26,549 nt of DNA, taken from assembly GCA_019118725.1 (NCBI GenBank), contig DWYO01000086.1:1-26549 (forward strand). Reading direction: 5' to 3'. The position numbers were made by a program, and so were the translations under genes. Below are positions 5,924 to 15,307 of the stretch, piece by piece; position 1 is the first letter of the stretch; each line of letters starts with the position of its first letter. The stretch comes from Candidatus Parabacteroides intestinavium. Its GTDB lineage: Bacteria > Bacteroidota > Bacteroidia > Bacteroidales > Tannerellaceae. The notes under the pieces were generated by a model, which had not been told where the DNA came from, searched no databases, and saw only the letters and a list, made by a program, of their open reading frames with translations.

Positions 5924-8656
5924 ATGAGACCGGAAGATTTAGACGACAAGATAACAGCAGAAGACAATCAGTCAGAAGAAAACGACACATCCGAAAAGCA
6001 ATCAGCGATGAACGATGCCCCCGACACACAGGTGCATTCGGAATATCGGGTGCCGGACAAAAATGCCGACCGGATCACCCATCATCTTTCCGGTATGTAT
6101 CAAAGCTGGTTCCTGGATTATGCCTCTTATGTCATTCTGGAGCGTGCCGTTCCGCATATTAACGACGGACTCAAACCGGTACAGCGCCGAATCCTCCATT
6201 CGATGAAGCGTCTGGATGACGGACGGTACAACAAAGTGGCCAATATCGTAGGACACACCATGCAGTTCCATCCGCATGGCGATGCCTCCATTGGCGATGC
6301 CTTGGTACAGTTGGGGCAAAAAGATTTGCTGATTGACTGCCAGGGAAATTGGGGAAACATATTGACCGGAGACAGCGCCGCAGCACCGCGTTACATCGAA
6401 GCGCGCCTTTCCAAATTTGCGCTGGAGACCGTGTTCAATCCCAAAACTACGCTTTGGCAGGCCTCATACGACGGGCGTAACCGCGAGCCGGTTACTCTTC
6501 CGGTAAAATTCCCTTTGCTTTTGGCACAAGGGGTAGAAGGTATTGCCGTCGGCCTCTCGTCCAAGATATTGCCACACAACTTCAATGAATTGCTGGATGC
6601 CTCGATAGCCTATCTGAAAGGGGAAGAGTTTGTCTTGTACCCGGATTTCCAAACCGGAGGGTATATTGATGTCAGCAAATACAATGACGGGGAGCGGGGC
6701 GGCTCCGTAAAAGTCCGCGCCAAAATCAGCAAATTGGATAATAAGACGTTGGTTATTTCCGAAATTCCTTACGGACGGACCACGTCTTCTATCATTGAGT
6801 CTATCCTGAAAGCCAACGAAAAAGGGAAAATCAAAATCAAGAAAGTAGACGACAATACAGCAAAAAACGTTGAAATTCTGGTACACCTGGCTCCCGGCGT
6901 TTCTTCAGACAAAACCATCGATGCGCTCTATGCTTTTACCGATTGCGAAATCAGCATCTCGCCAAACTGCTGTGTCATCAAGGACGACAAACCGCATTTC
7001 CTGACGGTGAGCGACGTATTACGCCATTCGGCGGATAATACGCTTTCTTTGTTACGCCAAGAGCTGGAGATTGAGAAAGGCGAATTGGAAGAATCGCTGT
7101 TTTTCTCCTCACTGGAAAAGATTTTCATCGAAGAACGTATCTATAAAGACCGGGAGTTTGAGCAAGCCGCATCCATGGATGAGGCAATCCGGCATATCGA
7201 TTCCCGGCTGGAACCCTTTAAGCCGAAATTGATCCGTGACATGACACGCGATGATATCCTGAAGCTGATGGAAATCAAAATGGGACGTATCTTGAAATTC
7301 AACTCCAACAAATGCGATGAGCTGATTCTCCAGATGCAGGCGGATATAGCCCGGATTGACGATCATCTGGCTCAGATTATAGAATATACCATCCAATGGT
7401 TTACCTTATTGAAAGAAAAATATGGGAAAAACTATCCGCGCCTGACGGAAATCCGCAATTTTGATACGATTGAAGCGACAAAGGTGGTGGAGGCCAACGA
7501 GAAGCTCTACATCAACCGATCGGAAGGTTTCATCGGGACCGCTTTGAAGAAAGACGAGTTTGTATGCAATTGCTCGGACATTGATGATATCATCATCTTC
7601 TACCGCTCAGGAATCTATAAGATTGTGAAGGTAGCCGATAAGATGTTTGTCGGGAAAGACATCCTTTACCTGAATGTGTTTAAACGGAACGACAGCCGAA
7701 CCATTTATAACGTGATTTACCGGGACGGCAAATTCGGGCCGAATTACATCAAACGTTTCGCCATCACAGCCATCAGCCGTGACCGGGAATATACACTGAC
7801 CAAAGGCACTCCGGATTCGCGCATCCTGTATTTTAGCGCCAACGCAAACGGGGAGGCGGAGACCGTCAAGGTCATCCTGAAACCGAAACCCCGCCAGAAG
7901 CTGTTGGTGTTTGAAAAGGACTTCAGCTATGTATCCATCAAAAGCCGGGGGTCTATCGGCAATATCCTGACAAAAGCCGAGATTCATAAAGTCTCGTTGA
8001 AGCAACGGGGAAATTCCACCTTAGGCGGACGTATGGTCTGGTTTGACTGGGATGTGCTTCGCCTCAACTACGATGGAAGAGGTGAAGAATTAGGGGAATT
8101 CCAAAGCGAGGACCTGATTTTGGTTATCCGTCGGAACGGAGAGTTTTATACCACCAATTTCGATTTGAGCAACCACTATGAGAACGATATTCTAATCATC
8201 GAGAAATTCTCGCCGCATAAAATTTGGACCTTGGCTTTTTACGATGCCGACCAAAAGTATGCCTACTTGAAGCGTTTCCAACTGGAAAGCGGCAATACGC
8301 GAAGAAATATTCTGGGAGATAATCCCAAAAGCCTGTTATATCTGCTGACAGACGAATATTACGCGCGCATGGAGGTGGTATTCGGCGGGAACGATGCCTT
8401 CCGTCCTCCGCTGGTGGTCGATGCCGAAGAGTTTGTCATGCTCAAGAGCTTCAAGGCAAAAGGGAAGCGTTTGACCAACTACCAAGTGGAAACCGTCAAC
8501 GAATTGGAACCGACCCGTTTCCCTGAAACCGAAGAAAAGCTTCCGGAACCGGAAGAAAATCCGGAGGAAGCGGAAGAGACAACGCAAGAGCCGGAGGAAA
8601 ATCCGGAAGATTTGCGAGACCAGATTGTAGGACAAATGAAATTATTTGACAATTGA
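5924..8656 (+). CDS. parC: DNA topoisomerase IV subunit A
   Basis: About 910 residues from the chosen ATG at 5924; the frame is open back to 5834, but that ATG precedes the likely promoter. The acidic low-complexity N-terminus (~60 residues) is followed by the type IIA breakage-reunion core: SWFLDYASYVILERAVP, DGLKPVQRRIL, and AAPRYIEARL with the catalytic Tyr at ~157 that attacks DNA. With ParE it decatenates sister chromosomes. The quinolone-determining helix reads HPHGDASIGDAL, so Ala121 sits where Escherichia coli ParC has Ser80. The C-terminal beta-pinwheel (~560-860) lacks the QRRGGRG GyrA box; the nearest match is LKQRGNSTLGGRM. This favours ParC over GyrA. The tail is Glu/Pro-rich (PEPEENPEEAEE). 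The stop overlaps the next start by one base. Confidence 0.9.
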   Translation: MRPEDLDDKITAEDNQSEENDTSEKQSAMNDAPDTQVHSEYRVPDKNADRITHHLSGMYQSWFLDYASYVILERAVPHINDGLKPVQRRILHSMKRLDDGRYNKVANIVGHTMQFHPHGDASIGDALVQLGQKDLLIDCQGNWGNILTGDSAAAPRYIEARLSKFALETVFNPKTTLWQASYDGRNREPVTLPVKFPLLLAQGVEGIAVGLSSKILPHNFNELLDASIAYLKGEEFVLYPDFQTGGYIDVSKYNDGERGGSVKVRAKISKLDNKTLVISEIPYGRTTSSIIESILKANEKGKIKIKKVDDNTAKNVEILVHLAPGVSSDKTIDALYAFTDCEISISPNCCVIKDDKPHFLTVSDVLRHSADNTLSLLRQELEIEKGELEESLFFSSLEKIFIEERIYKDREFEQAASMDEAIRHIDSRLEPFKPKLIRDMTRDDILKLMEIKMGRILKFNSNKCDELILQMQADIARIDDHLAQIIEYTIQWFTLLKEKYGKNYPRLTEIRNFDTIEATKVVEANEKLYINRSEGFIGTALKKDEFVCNCSDIDDIIIFYRSGIYKIVKVADKMFVGKDILYLNVFKRNDSRTIYNVIYRDGKFGPNYIKRFAITAISRDREYTLTKGTPDSRILYFSANANGEAETVKVILKPKPRQKLLVFEKDFSYVSIKSRGSIGNILTKAEIHKVSLKQRGNSTLGGRMVWFDWDVLRLNYDGRGEELGEFQSEDLILVIRRNGEFYTTNFDLSNHYENDILIIEKFSPHKIWTLAFYDADQKYAYLKRFQLESGNTRRNILGDNPKSLLYLLTDEYYARMEVVFGGNDAFRPPLVVDAEEFVMLKSFKAKGKRLTNYQVETVNELEPTRFPETEEKLPEPEENPEEAEETTQEPEENPEDLRDQIVGQMKLFDN

Positions 8657-9513
8657 TGTTGCGTAGGTTATTCATAGGAGGCGCCCTGTTGTGGGTATGT
8701 GGAGGTGCCTTGCACGCCCAATCGGAAGAAAAGGAACTCTATCCTGTCAATGCAGCAACACTGTTGGGTGTTGGCGGATATAATCTGATGGACACCTACC
8801 TGACACCAAGTAGCCGGATTCCGTATAAAGGATGGGGATTGCGGGTACTGGACGAACGGATGAAGATAACCCGTCTGGCGGATCATCGGATCTCCCGTCA
8901 ACAACAGGTGAGCGTAGATATCTCCTTTACAGGAAACGATGCCGGTACGACCCGCGCGTTGAACGGGTTCATCGATTACACCTTAGGGTATCATTACCGC
9001 TTCGAGCCCTTGCCGGATCTGAAGCTATTGGCCGGAGCATCGGTACATGCGCTGCTGGGGTTTATCTATTATGCGCGTTCCAGCAACAATCCGGCATCTG
9101 CCAAAGCAGATTTAGACCTGAATGTCTCGGCAATGGCGCTGTACACCCTCCGCATCCGCAGTTATCCGCTGACTTTCCGGTATCAGTTTGAAATTCCTTT
9201 TGCCGGCATCCTGTTCTCGCCACACGCAGGGCAATCCTATTATGAGATTTTCAGCCAAGGCAACCGTTCGGGCATTGTACCCTTTACCTCCTTTCACAAC
9301 AAACAGGCGATGAAGAACTATCTGACTGTTGACTTTCCCGTCGGGAGGTTCACGTTTCGGGCAGGGTATCTGAACAGTTTATACTATCTGGATGTAAATG
9401 GAATCCGGAGCCATATCCTCTCCAACTCGTTCGTCATCGGGTTTGTCAAAGAGTTTATTGCCTTCGGTGGGAAACGTACACAGTCCACACGGCATAAAAG
9501 TGCTTATTATTAA
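8656..9513 (+). CDS. DUF3316-family secreted protein
   Basis: 285 residues from the ATG at 8656. A TTG just upstream is in frame, but the ATG overlaps the parC stop in TGATG, typical of translational coupling. An N-terminal signal peptide (LRRLFIGGALLWVCGGALHA) indicates export. The mature protein is rich in aromatic beta strands (GYNLMDTYLTPSSRIPYKGWG near the start, FRAGYLNSLYYLDVNGIRSHI near the end) and resembles the DUF3316 family, which may be small outer-membrane beta-barrels (inference). There is no separate promoter, so it is probably co-transcribed with parC. The reason for pairing a topoisomerase with an envelope protein is unknown. Confidence 0.75.
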   Translation: MLRRLFIGGALLWVCGGALHAQSEEKELYPVNAATLLGVGGYNLMDTYLTPSSRIPYKGWGLRVLDERMKITRLADHRISRQQQVSVDISFTGNDAGTTRALNGFIDYTLGYHYRFEPLPDLKLLAGASVHALLGFIYYARSSNNPASAKADLDLNVSAMALYTLRIRSYPLTFRYQFEIPFAGILFSPHAGQSYYEIFSQGNRSGIVPFTSFHNKQAMKNYLTVDFPVGRFTFRAGYLNSLYYLDVNGIRSHILSNSFVIGFVKEFIAFGGKRTQSTRHKSAYY

Positions 9514-9568
9514 GTTTTGGAGTTTACGCGTTCAACTTAAAAACTAAAAAGCTAAAATACAGACAACA

Positions 9569-10579
9569 ATGAAACACCGGCTAATTGCAATCGCATTGAC
9601 GATTCTCCCATTGTTCTCCTCGTGCAAGGACACGGACGAGTACACAACCGATGCGCGGGAGAATTTTGAGACTCTGTGGAAAATATTGGATGAGAATTAT
9701 TGCTTTTTCTCTTATAAAGAGGTAGACTGGAACGAGGTATATGACCGCTATTCGGTACAAATAGCTGACACGATGAATCAATATGCGCTGTTCGATGTTC
9801 TGGCGGATATGCTGGCAGAACTTAAAGACGGACATACCAACCTCTATTCCAGTTTTGACGTGGCGCGTTATTGGGACTGGTACCAGGATTATCCCCCCAA
9901 CTTCTACGAGGAGCTGAATGAGAAATATTTAGGAAAAGACTACAAAATAGCGGGAGGATTGGAATACCGGAAGATGGCGGACGACCAAATCGGCTATGTC
10001 CGCTATTCCAGCTTTTCCAGCGGCATAAGCGAAGCGAATCTGGATTATATGTTTTACTATTTCAAAGATTGCAAGGGATTAATCATCGACATCCGCAACA
10101 ATGGTGGCGGAGCCTTGAACTATTCCGAACGTTTTGCTTCCCGCTTTATAGAAGAGACTACCTTGGTCGGATATATGCAATACAAAACGGGGAAAGGACA
10201 TGATGATTTCTCCGAACCTTATCCCATCGAGCTGGAGCCGTCCGCTTATATCCGCTGGCTCCGTCCGACCGTTGTTTTGACAAACCGGCATTGTTATAGT
10301 GCGGCAAACGATTTCGTGCAAAAAATGCGTGCTTTCCCTCAAGTGACTATTATGGGAGACCGTACCGGCGGAGGAAGCGGATTCCCGTTTACTTCCGAAC
10401 TTCCGAATGGCTGGACGGTCCGTTTCTCTGCCTGTCCTATGCTGGATGAAAACAAACAGCTGACCGAATTCGGCATCAACCCGGATATTCCGGCCGCTAT
10501 TACAGACGAGGATTTAGGGAATGGCATAGATACCATTCTGGAAGAGGCGCTAAAATGGCTGATGCAAACAGAAACGTAA
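9569..10579 (+). CDS. S41-family (C-terminal processing/tricorn-like) peptidase lipoprotein
   Basis: 336 residues. The lipoprotein signal ends LPLFSSC (Cys19), followed by KDTDEY, an acidic stretch compatible with surface export in Bacteroidetes (inference). A helical N-terminal part (ENFETLWKILDENYCFF, LADMLAELKDGHTNLYSSF) precedes the S41 catalytic fold: GYVRYSSFSSG, LIIDIRNNGGG, and NRHCYSAANDFVQ with the probable nucleophile Ser244, then GDRTGGGSGFP. No separate PDZ domain is recognisable, so this is a short S41 member. It would cleave extracytoplasmic proteins or peptides; the substrate is unknown. It follows the DUF3316 gene by 55 bases without a clear promoter and is convergent with pnp. 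Confidence 0.85.
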   Translation: MKHRLIAIALTILPLFSSCKDTDEYTTDARENFETLWKILDENYCFFSYKEVDWNEVYDRYSVQIADTMNQYALFDVLADMLAELKDGHTNLYSSFDVARYWDWYQDYPPNFYEELNEKYLGKDYKIAGGLEYRKMADDQIGYVRYSSFSSGISEANLDYMFYYFKDCKGLIIDIRNNGGGALNYSERFASRFIEETTLVGYMQYKTGKGHDDFSEPYPIELEPSAYIRWLRPTVVLTNRHCYSAANDFVQKMRAFPQVTIMGDRTGGGSGFPFTSELPNGWTVRFSACPMLDENKQLTEFGINPDIPAAITDEDLGNGIDTILEEALKWLMQTET

Positions 10580-10616
10580 GTCCATTAAACCCAAATCGGT
10601 CATTAGACTTTAGGTT

Positions 10617-10656
10617 AAAAAAAGGATGTGTCTAACTGTTTATTTCGACACATCCT
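10617..10656 (-). terminator. Intrinsic terminator of pnp
   Basis: AGGATGTGTC (10623-10632) and GACACATCCT (10647-10656) form a perfect 10-bp stem with a 14-base loop. On the minus strand the stem is followed by a run of seven T (10623-10617, the first shared with the stem). It lies 65 bases beyond the pnp stop. Confidence 0.8.
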
Positions 10657-10670
10657 CACCCCATATATTA

Positions 10671-10700
10671 AGAAGCTGGAATAAATTCCAAACAGCTTCT
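10671..10700. terminator. Second hairpin between the convergent S41 and pnp genes
   Basis: AGAAGCTG (10671-10678) and CAGCTTCT (10693-10700) form a stem, and an inner GGAAT/ATTCC can pair on the minus strand. On the plus strand it is followed by TAAGATTTTAC, a weak T-tract, so it may end S41 transcription. No other feature was seen in this gap. Confidence 0.4.
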
Positions 10701-10720
10701 AAGATTTTACCGTATACCGA

Positions 10721-12925
10721 TTAACGTCCGTTATGATGATTGTTGTTACGTCCGTTTCCCTGACGAGGGCCGCGTTCGCTCCGCATAGGACGTTCGTCAT
10801 ATCCTTCCGGTTTCGGGATCAGTACTTTATGAGACAACTTGAATTTGCCCGTCTTCGGATCGATATCAACCAGCTTCACACTAATCGTATCACCCTCTTT
10901 CAATCCTGCCTGTTCAACTGTTTCCAAACGTTTCCAGTCGATTTCAGAGATATGTAACAGTCCGTCCTTACCCGGCATAAATTCAACAAATGCGCCGTAT
11001 GGCATAATCGATGAGATTTTACCTTCATACACCTCACCTATTTCCGGAACCGCCACAATAGACTTGATCGCCCGCAATGCTGCATCGATACTTTCTTTAT
11101 TGACTGCCGAGATTTCAATATTGCCTACCCCGTCTACCTCTTCGATAGAGATAGTTGCACCGGTCTTTTCCTGAATACCCTGAATTATCTTACCGCCCGG
11201 GCCAATGATAGCGCCAATAAATTCTTTCGCTACGGTCAGCGTTTCAATACGCGGAGCATGAGGCTTCAAATCCGGACGTGCTTCAGGTTGAGCTTCCAGT
11301 ATCTTATTCAAGATATACATACGACCTTCGCGAGCCTGCGCCAATGCTCTCTCCAATATCTCGTAAGACAAACCGTCTACCTTGATATCCATTTGGGTAG
11401 CCGTAATTCCATCTTTGGTACCGGTCACCTTAAAGTCCATATCTCCCAAATGATCTTCATCCCCCAGGATGTCAGACAAGATCGCATAGTTCGTTCCGTG
11501 ATTTTCTGAAATCAATCCCATAGCGATACCCGACACCGGCTTCTTCATCGGGACACCGGCATCACGCAAAGCCAACGTACCGGCACATACTGTAGCCATA
11601 GACGAAGAACCATTTGATTCCAAAATATCAGACATAACACGTACCACATACGGATAGTTTTCCGGAATCATACGCTTCAAAGCACGCCAAGCCAAATGAC
11701 CGTGTCCGATTTCGCGACGGCCTACACCACGCTGGGCTTTCGCTTCTCCGGTTGAGAATGGCGGGAAATTATAATGTAACAAGAAACGTTCTTTGCCATG
11801 TGTCAACACATCATCGATAATCTTCTCGTCATCTTTTGTGCCTAAAGTCACGGTAGACAAAGACTGCGTCTCACCACGGGTGAAGATAGCCGAACCGTGA
11901 GGGCCCGGTAAACAATCCGTTTCGATCCAGATAGGACGGATTTCTGTGGTCTTACGTCCATCCAGACGTTTGCCTTCATCCAGGATAGCACGGCGCATAG
12001 CCTCTTTTTCCACATCATGATAATAACGGTCTATCATTTCAACCTTCTCATCGGTCAATTCTTCTTCCGTAAACTGAGACTTATATTCCTCAACAATGGC
12101 ATCAAACGCATCTGCACGCTGATGTTTGTCTGTTCCCGAAGTAGCAACGGCATACGCTTTATCATAGCATTTATCGTGTACATCCTTACGCAAGTCGTCA
12201 TCGTTAACCTCATGGCAGTACTCACGTTTTACAGTCTTGCCGCAAGCTTCCATCAATTCCATCTGCGCCTGGCACTGCACCTTGATAGCCTCGTGAGCGG
12301 CCTTGATAGCATCCAGCATTTCCGATTCCTGAACTTCGTTCATTTCGCCTTCCACCATCATGATATTGTCTAATGTAGCACCCACCATGATGTCAATATC
12401 CGCCTTTTCCAATTGAGCAAATGTCGGATTGATGATGAATTTACCTTCTACACGGGCAACGCGCACCTCTGAAATCGGGCCATTGAAAGGAATATCAGAA
12501 ACAGCCAATGCAGCAGAAGCTGCCAGACCGGCCAATGCATCCGGCATATCTTCGCCGTCAGCAGAGAACAATATGATATTTACATAAACTTCAGCGTGGT
12601 AATTGTCAGGGAACAGAGGGCGTAAAGCACGGTCCACCAAGCGTGCTGTCAGAATTTCATAATCGGAAGCTTTACCTTCACGTTTGGTAAAGCCGCCCGG
12701 AAAACGCCCGAATGCAGAAAATTTCTCTTTATATTCTACCTGTAACGGCATAAAATCAACTCCGGGATTTGCATCTTTTGCGGCACAAACAGTAGCGAGC
12801 AACACGGTGTTGCCCATACGGACGGTAACTGCTCCGTCTGCCTGCTTTGCCAATTTCCCGGTCTCGATGGTGATTGTTCGTCCATCACCCAACTCGATCG
12901 TCTTGTTAATTGGATTAAGCATCAT
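10721..12925 (-). CDS. pnp: Polyribonucleotide nucleotidyltransferase (PNPase)
   Basis: 734 residues, the usual PNPase size plus a basic tail. PNPase degrades RNA 3' to 5' by phosphorolysis and acts in mRNA decay. Domain order: first RNase PH domain (~1-215, with FMPLQVEYKEKFSAFGRFPG), helical linker, second RNase PH domain (~320-550) with the catalytic aspartates in GDEDHLGDMDFKVTGTKDG (~490-505), KH domain with the IIGPGGKII loop near 575, and S1 RNA-binding domain (~630-695, GKISSIMPYGAFVEF ... GLLHISEI). The tail is Arg/Asn/Gly/His-rich and may add RNA contacts. Adjacent ATGs at 12925 and 12922 could each start it. It has its own promoter and terminator and so appears monocistronic. Confidence 0.97.
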   Translation of the reverse strand: MMLNPINKTIELGDGRTITIETGKLAKQADGAVTVRMGNTVLLATVCAAKDANPGVDFMPLQVEYKEKFSAFGRFPGGFTKREGKASDYEILTARLVDRALRPLFPDNYHAEVYVNIILFSADGEDMPDALAGLAASAALAVSDIPFNGPISEVRVARVEGKFIINPTFAQLEKADIDIMVGATLDNIMMVEGEMNEVQESEMLDAIKAAHEAIKVQCQAQMELMEACGKTVKREYCHEVNDDDLRKDVHDKCYDKAYAVATSGTDKHQRADAFDAIVEEYKSQFTEEELTDEKVEMIDRYYHDVEKEAMRRAILDEGKRLDGRKTTEIRPIWIETDCLPGPHGSAIFTRGETQSLSTVTLGTKDDEKIIDDVLTHGKERFLLHYNFPPFSTGEAKAQRGVGRREIGHGHLAWRALKRMIPENYPYVVRVMSDILESNGSSSMATVCAGTLALRDAGVPMKKPVSGIAMGLISENHGTNYAILSDILGDEDHLGDMDFKVTGTKDGITATQMDIKVDGLSYEILERALAQAREGRMYILNKILEAQPEARPDLKPHAPRIETLTVAKEFIGAIIGPGGKIIQGIQEKTGATISIEEVDGVGNIEISAVNKESIDAALRAIKSIVAVPEIGEVYEGKISSIMPYGAFVEFMPGKDGLLHISEIDWKRLETVEQAGLKEGDTISVKLVDIDPKTGKFKLSHKVLIPKPEGYDERPMRSERGPRQGNGRNNNHHNGR

Positions 12926-12956
12926 TTCTTTTTATTATTTCTCTTCTAAATTGCCG

Positions 12957-12964
12957 CAAAGGTA
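12957..12964 (-). promoter_or_regulatory. -7 box of pnp
   Basis: TACCTTTG on the minus strand (12964-12957) is an exact TAnnTTTG match and would give a leader of about 25 nt before the ATG at 12925. No convincing -33 element is visible. This supports separate transcription of pnp from the transglycosylase operon upstream. Confidence 0.55.
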
Positions 12965-13026
12965 ATTAAAGTTTGATTACGAACCTATTAAAGTAGGTAT
13001 TCTTTTTTTGAGACGGTTTCAATTTT

Positions 13027-13055
13027 AACGAATAACAGCTATCTTGTTGTTCGTT
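13027..13055. terminator. Hairpin after the transglycosylase gene
   Basis: AACGAATAACA (13027-13037) and TGTTGTTCGTT (13045-13055) pair around a 7-base loop, with one T-G wobble on the plus strand (a C-A mismatch on the minus). The T-tract is poor. The hairpin lies 29 bases past the end of the parA-to-transglycosylase operon, so it may end or stabilise that transcript. The orientation is uncertain. Confidence 0.3.
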
Positions 13056-13083
13056 TTCTTGCTCCCTTGTCAGCAAAATGGAG

Positions 13084-14595
13084 TTACCCTTTCGGTATTT
13101 TCAACACCTGACCAGGCATAATCTTAGAATTGGGTAGTTTGTTAGCTTTCCGCAAATCCTGAGCTGTAATTCCCGGATATTTGGACGCTATCGAATAAAG
13201 AGACTCACCGGATTTGACTTTATGCGAGATATAATTATTATCCTGCTTCGAGGCTGTTTGCGCCTGCTGCTTAGCTTTTTCCGGAGCTTTAGCCGCCAGC
13301 AGGACTCCCCCATTGTCTACATAAAGCTTCAATCGTTTTCCACGTTGTAAACGATTCGATGATAACCGGTTCCACTTTTTGATGTCGCGGGCTGTCACAC
13401 CGTACCGGTTAGCAATCGTGTAGATATTCTCATTTTTCAAGACAATATGGGTAATCATCTCGCGGGTAGCAGAACCAGACTTCGCACCGCCATTGATGGT
13501 AATCATGTATTCCGGCAGCAATTCCTGGGCATGGTAAGCATAGATAGAATCCTCCCGGTCTACAAACGCGTAGGTTTGCATCGCCGGCAATTTCAATACC
13601 GACTCTTCCACATTGCCGGGGACTATGTCCCGTTTGTATTGCGGATTTAAAGCACGGAGCTGGGCGATATCCATATCCAGCACTTCTGCCACTTGCTGCA
13701 AATGCAGGATGCGGTTGACGTGAATCGTATCTGTTGCCAAAGGCAAATTGGTTTCCAACGGACAAAGGTTATGGTCGCAATAATAGTTCATAACATAATT
13801 GGCCGCAATAAACAACGGCACATACGAACGGGTCTCTTTGGGCAAATAAGGGAATATATCCCAAAAATTTGTCTTGCCTCCGGAACGGCGGATCGCTTTG
13901 TTGACATTCCCCGGCCCGCAATTGTAAGAGGCCATCACCAGGCTCCAGTCTTTATAGACGGCATACAAGTCTTTGAGATAACGGCAAGCCGCCTCGGTCG
14001 CTTTTTCAGGATCGCGTCGGTCGTCAATCAGACTGTTAATGGTCAGGTCATACTGCTTGCCCGTCGGGAGCATAAACTGCCACAATCCGCAGGCGCCTAC
14101 CCGGGAAAGAGCCACCGGATTCAAAGCGCTCTCCACCACCGCCAAATATTTTAATTCCAAAGGCAGTCCGTGCTTATCCAATATTTTCTCGATAATCGGG
14201 AAATAATAATCAGCCATACCCAGCATATAACGCACCAACCCCCGGCGACGTTCCGTATACAAGTCGATACAATCACGCACGACATTGTTATAAGGCATCG
14301 GAATGATACAAGGCAAACTGGCCAGACGCATGGCATAGACGGAATCCGGGAAATAAACATTCTCTTCATCGTCATGGCAGAAATCATCCTTTTTCGTGAA
14401 ATATTGTACATGCCAAGAACGGAGCAGGCTGTCGATGTCTGCATCCAGACTTTCCGGGATAACACCTACCACCTCTTCTACGACCGAATCTGCCGGAAGG
14501 GTCGAACTGGGCTGGGTCTGGAAATTCTCCTCTTGGGCGGACACGGTAAACCATCCGCACTGTAATACCATCAGAAAAAGAATAAGTCGCTTCAT
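13084..14595 (-). CDS. mltD: Lytic transglycosylase with two LysM domains (MltD-like)
   Basis: 503 residues. A signal peptide (MKRLILFLMVLQCGWFTVSA) directs export to the periplasm; no lipobox Cys follows it. Residues ~140-270 are an SLT/GH23 catalytic domain: LKYLAVVESALNP with the likely acid/base Glu near 154, then GACGLWQFMLPTGKQYDL and VMASYNCGPGNVNKAI. Two C-terminal LysM peptidoglycan-binding modules follow at ~380-425 (IYTIANRYGVTARDI) and ~453-502 (LYSIASKYPGITAQDL ... GQVLKIPKG). It would cleave the MurNAc-GlcNAc bond to give 1,6-anhydro ends. It starts 7 bases after the DUF5683 gene and is the last gene of the parAB operon. The MltD name rests on domain order. Confidence 0.9.
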   Translation of the reverse strand: MKRLILFLMVLQCGWFTVSAQEENFQTQPSSTLPADSVVEEVVGVIPESLDADIDSLLRSWHVQYFTKKDDFCHDDEENVYFPDSVYAMRLASLPCIIPMPYNNVVRDCIDLYTERRRGLVRYMLGMADYYFPIIEKILDKHGLPLELKYLAVVESALNPVALSRVGACGLWQFMLPTGKQYDLTINSLIDDRRDPEKATEAACRYLKDLYAVYKDWSLVMASYNCGPGNVNKAIRRSGGKTNFWDIFPYLPKETRSYVPLFIAANYVMNYYCDHNLCPLETNLPLATDTIHVNRILHLQQVAEVLDMDIAQLRALNPQYKRDIVPGNVEESVLKLPAMQTYAFVDREDSIYAYHAQELLPEYMITINGGAKSGSATREMITHIVLKNENIYTIANRYGVTARDIKKWNRLSSNRLQRGKRLKLYVDNGGVLLAAKAPEKAKQQAQTASKQDNNYISHKVKSGESLYSIASKYPGITAQDLRKANKLPNSKIMPGQVLKIPKG

Positions 14596-14602
14596 GTCTT
14601 TT

Positions 14603-15307
14603 TTAAAATTTTATACTGCAATTCAATCCATACGAAGAAGAAGTATACCGGGTCTTGGGGGTGACCTCCGGTCCCCAATGCATGGACAAATCCGGTGAAA
14701 TATCGAAATCGAACAGCTGGGCATCCACATAGGCATCGATGATGGACAACGCATACACCCCGATCGTGATAAATATACTCATATCCCGCCAGCGCCGATA
14801 CCTGTCTTTGCCTCTTTTCAGCTGCTCCTGAAAATTAGTATCTGTAACATACTCTTCCGGATCCGCCTGCGGACTCAGGAAGTCTTTCCAGCTTTGATGG
14901 TATTCTGAAGCCGGTCTTCCGGGCTGCTGCGCATCGTTCATCAAGTCCAAATAGGCTTCCGAATAGTCTTTATAGGTCTTATTGTTCCACGTCACCGCAT
15001 ACATACACCCCATCAGTCCGCCATATACGATCGGGAGTTTCCAGTATTTGCGATTGTAGATTTGCCCCAGACCCGGGACCAAAGCCATCAAGACCGCTTT
15101 CTTAGGATCCGGCTTAAATTCAAACTCCACTTTATCCGGAAAGGGCAACGAGTCGGCTTGCTGAATGACAGAACGGACGGTTGAGTCGGCAGCCATCTCC
15201 ATCCGTGACGAATCAGGTGTCATCTCCAAACGTGTTTCTGTTTGAGAATAACACAACCCACGGAAACAAAGCAGTCCAATCCAAATAAAGAGAATCCGGT
15301 AAATCAT
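14603..15307 (-). CDS. DUF5683-family membrane protein
   Basis: 234 residues. An N-terminal signal or membrane segment (MIYRILFIWIGLLCFRG) is followed by the DUF5683 core at ~65-115: FKPDPKKAVLMALVPGLGQ, then IYNRKYWKLPIVYGGLMG, which contains the PGLGQIYN-type signature and a hydrophobic segment. A second hydrophobic stretch (MSIFITIGVYALSIIDAYVD) lies near 180-200. Members are typical of Bacteroidetes and their function is unknown. The ATG overlaps the parB stop (ATGA type), and the transglycosylase follows by 7 bases. I recall this gene being commonly found between parB and a LysM transglycosylase in related genomes, which suggests a link between chromosome partition and envelope growth (inference). 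Confidence 0.8.
   Translation of the reverse strand: MIYRILFIWIGLLCFRGLCYSQTETRLEMTPDSSRMEMAADSTVRSVIQQADSLPFPDKVEFEFKPDPKKAVLMALVPGLGQIYNRKYWKLPIVYGGLMGCMYAVTWNNKTYKDYSEAYLDLMNDAQQPGRPASEYHQSWKDFLSPQADPEEYVTDTNFQEQLKRGKDRYRRWRDMSIFITIGVYALSIIDAYVDAQLFDFDISPDLSMHWGPEVTPKTRYTSSSYGLNCSIKF

Noticed and set aside
13330..13360. parS-like inverted repeat CGTTT..CCACGTTG..AAACG
   Set aside because: It lies inside the transglycosylase coding region and lacks the CACGTG core of canonical parS; the similarity near 14985 (TTCCACGTCACC) is not palindromic either.
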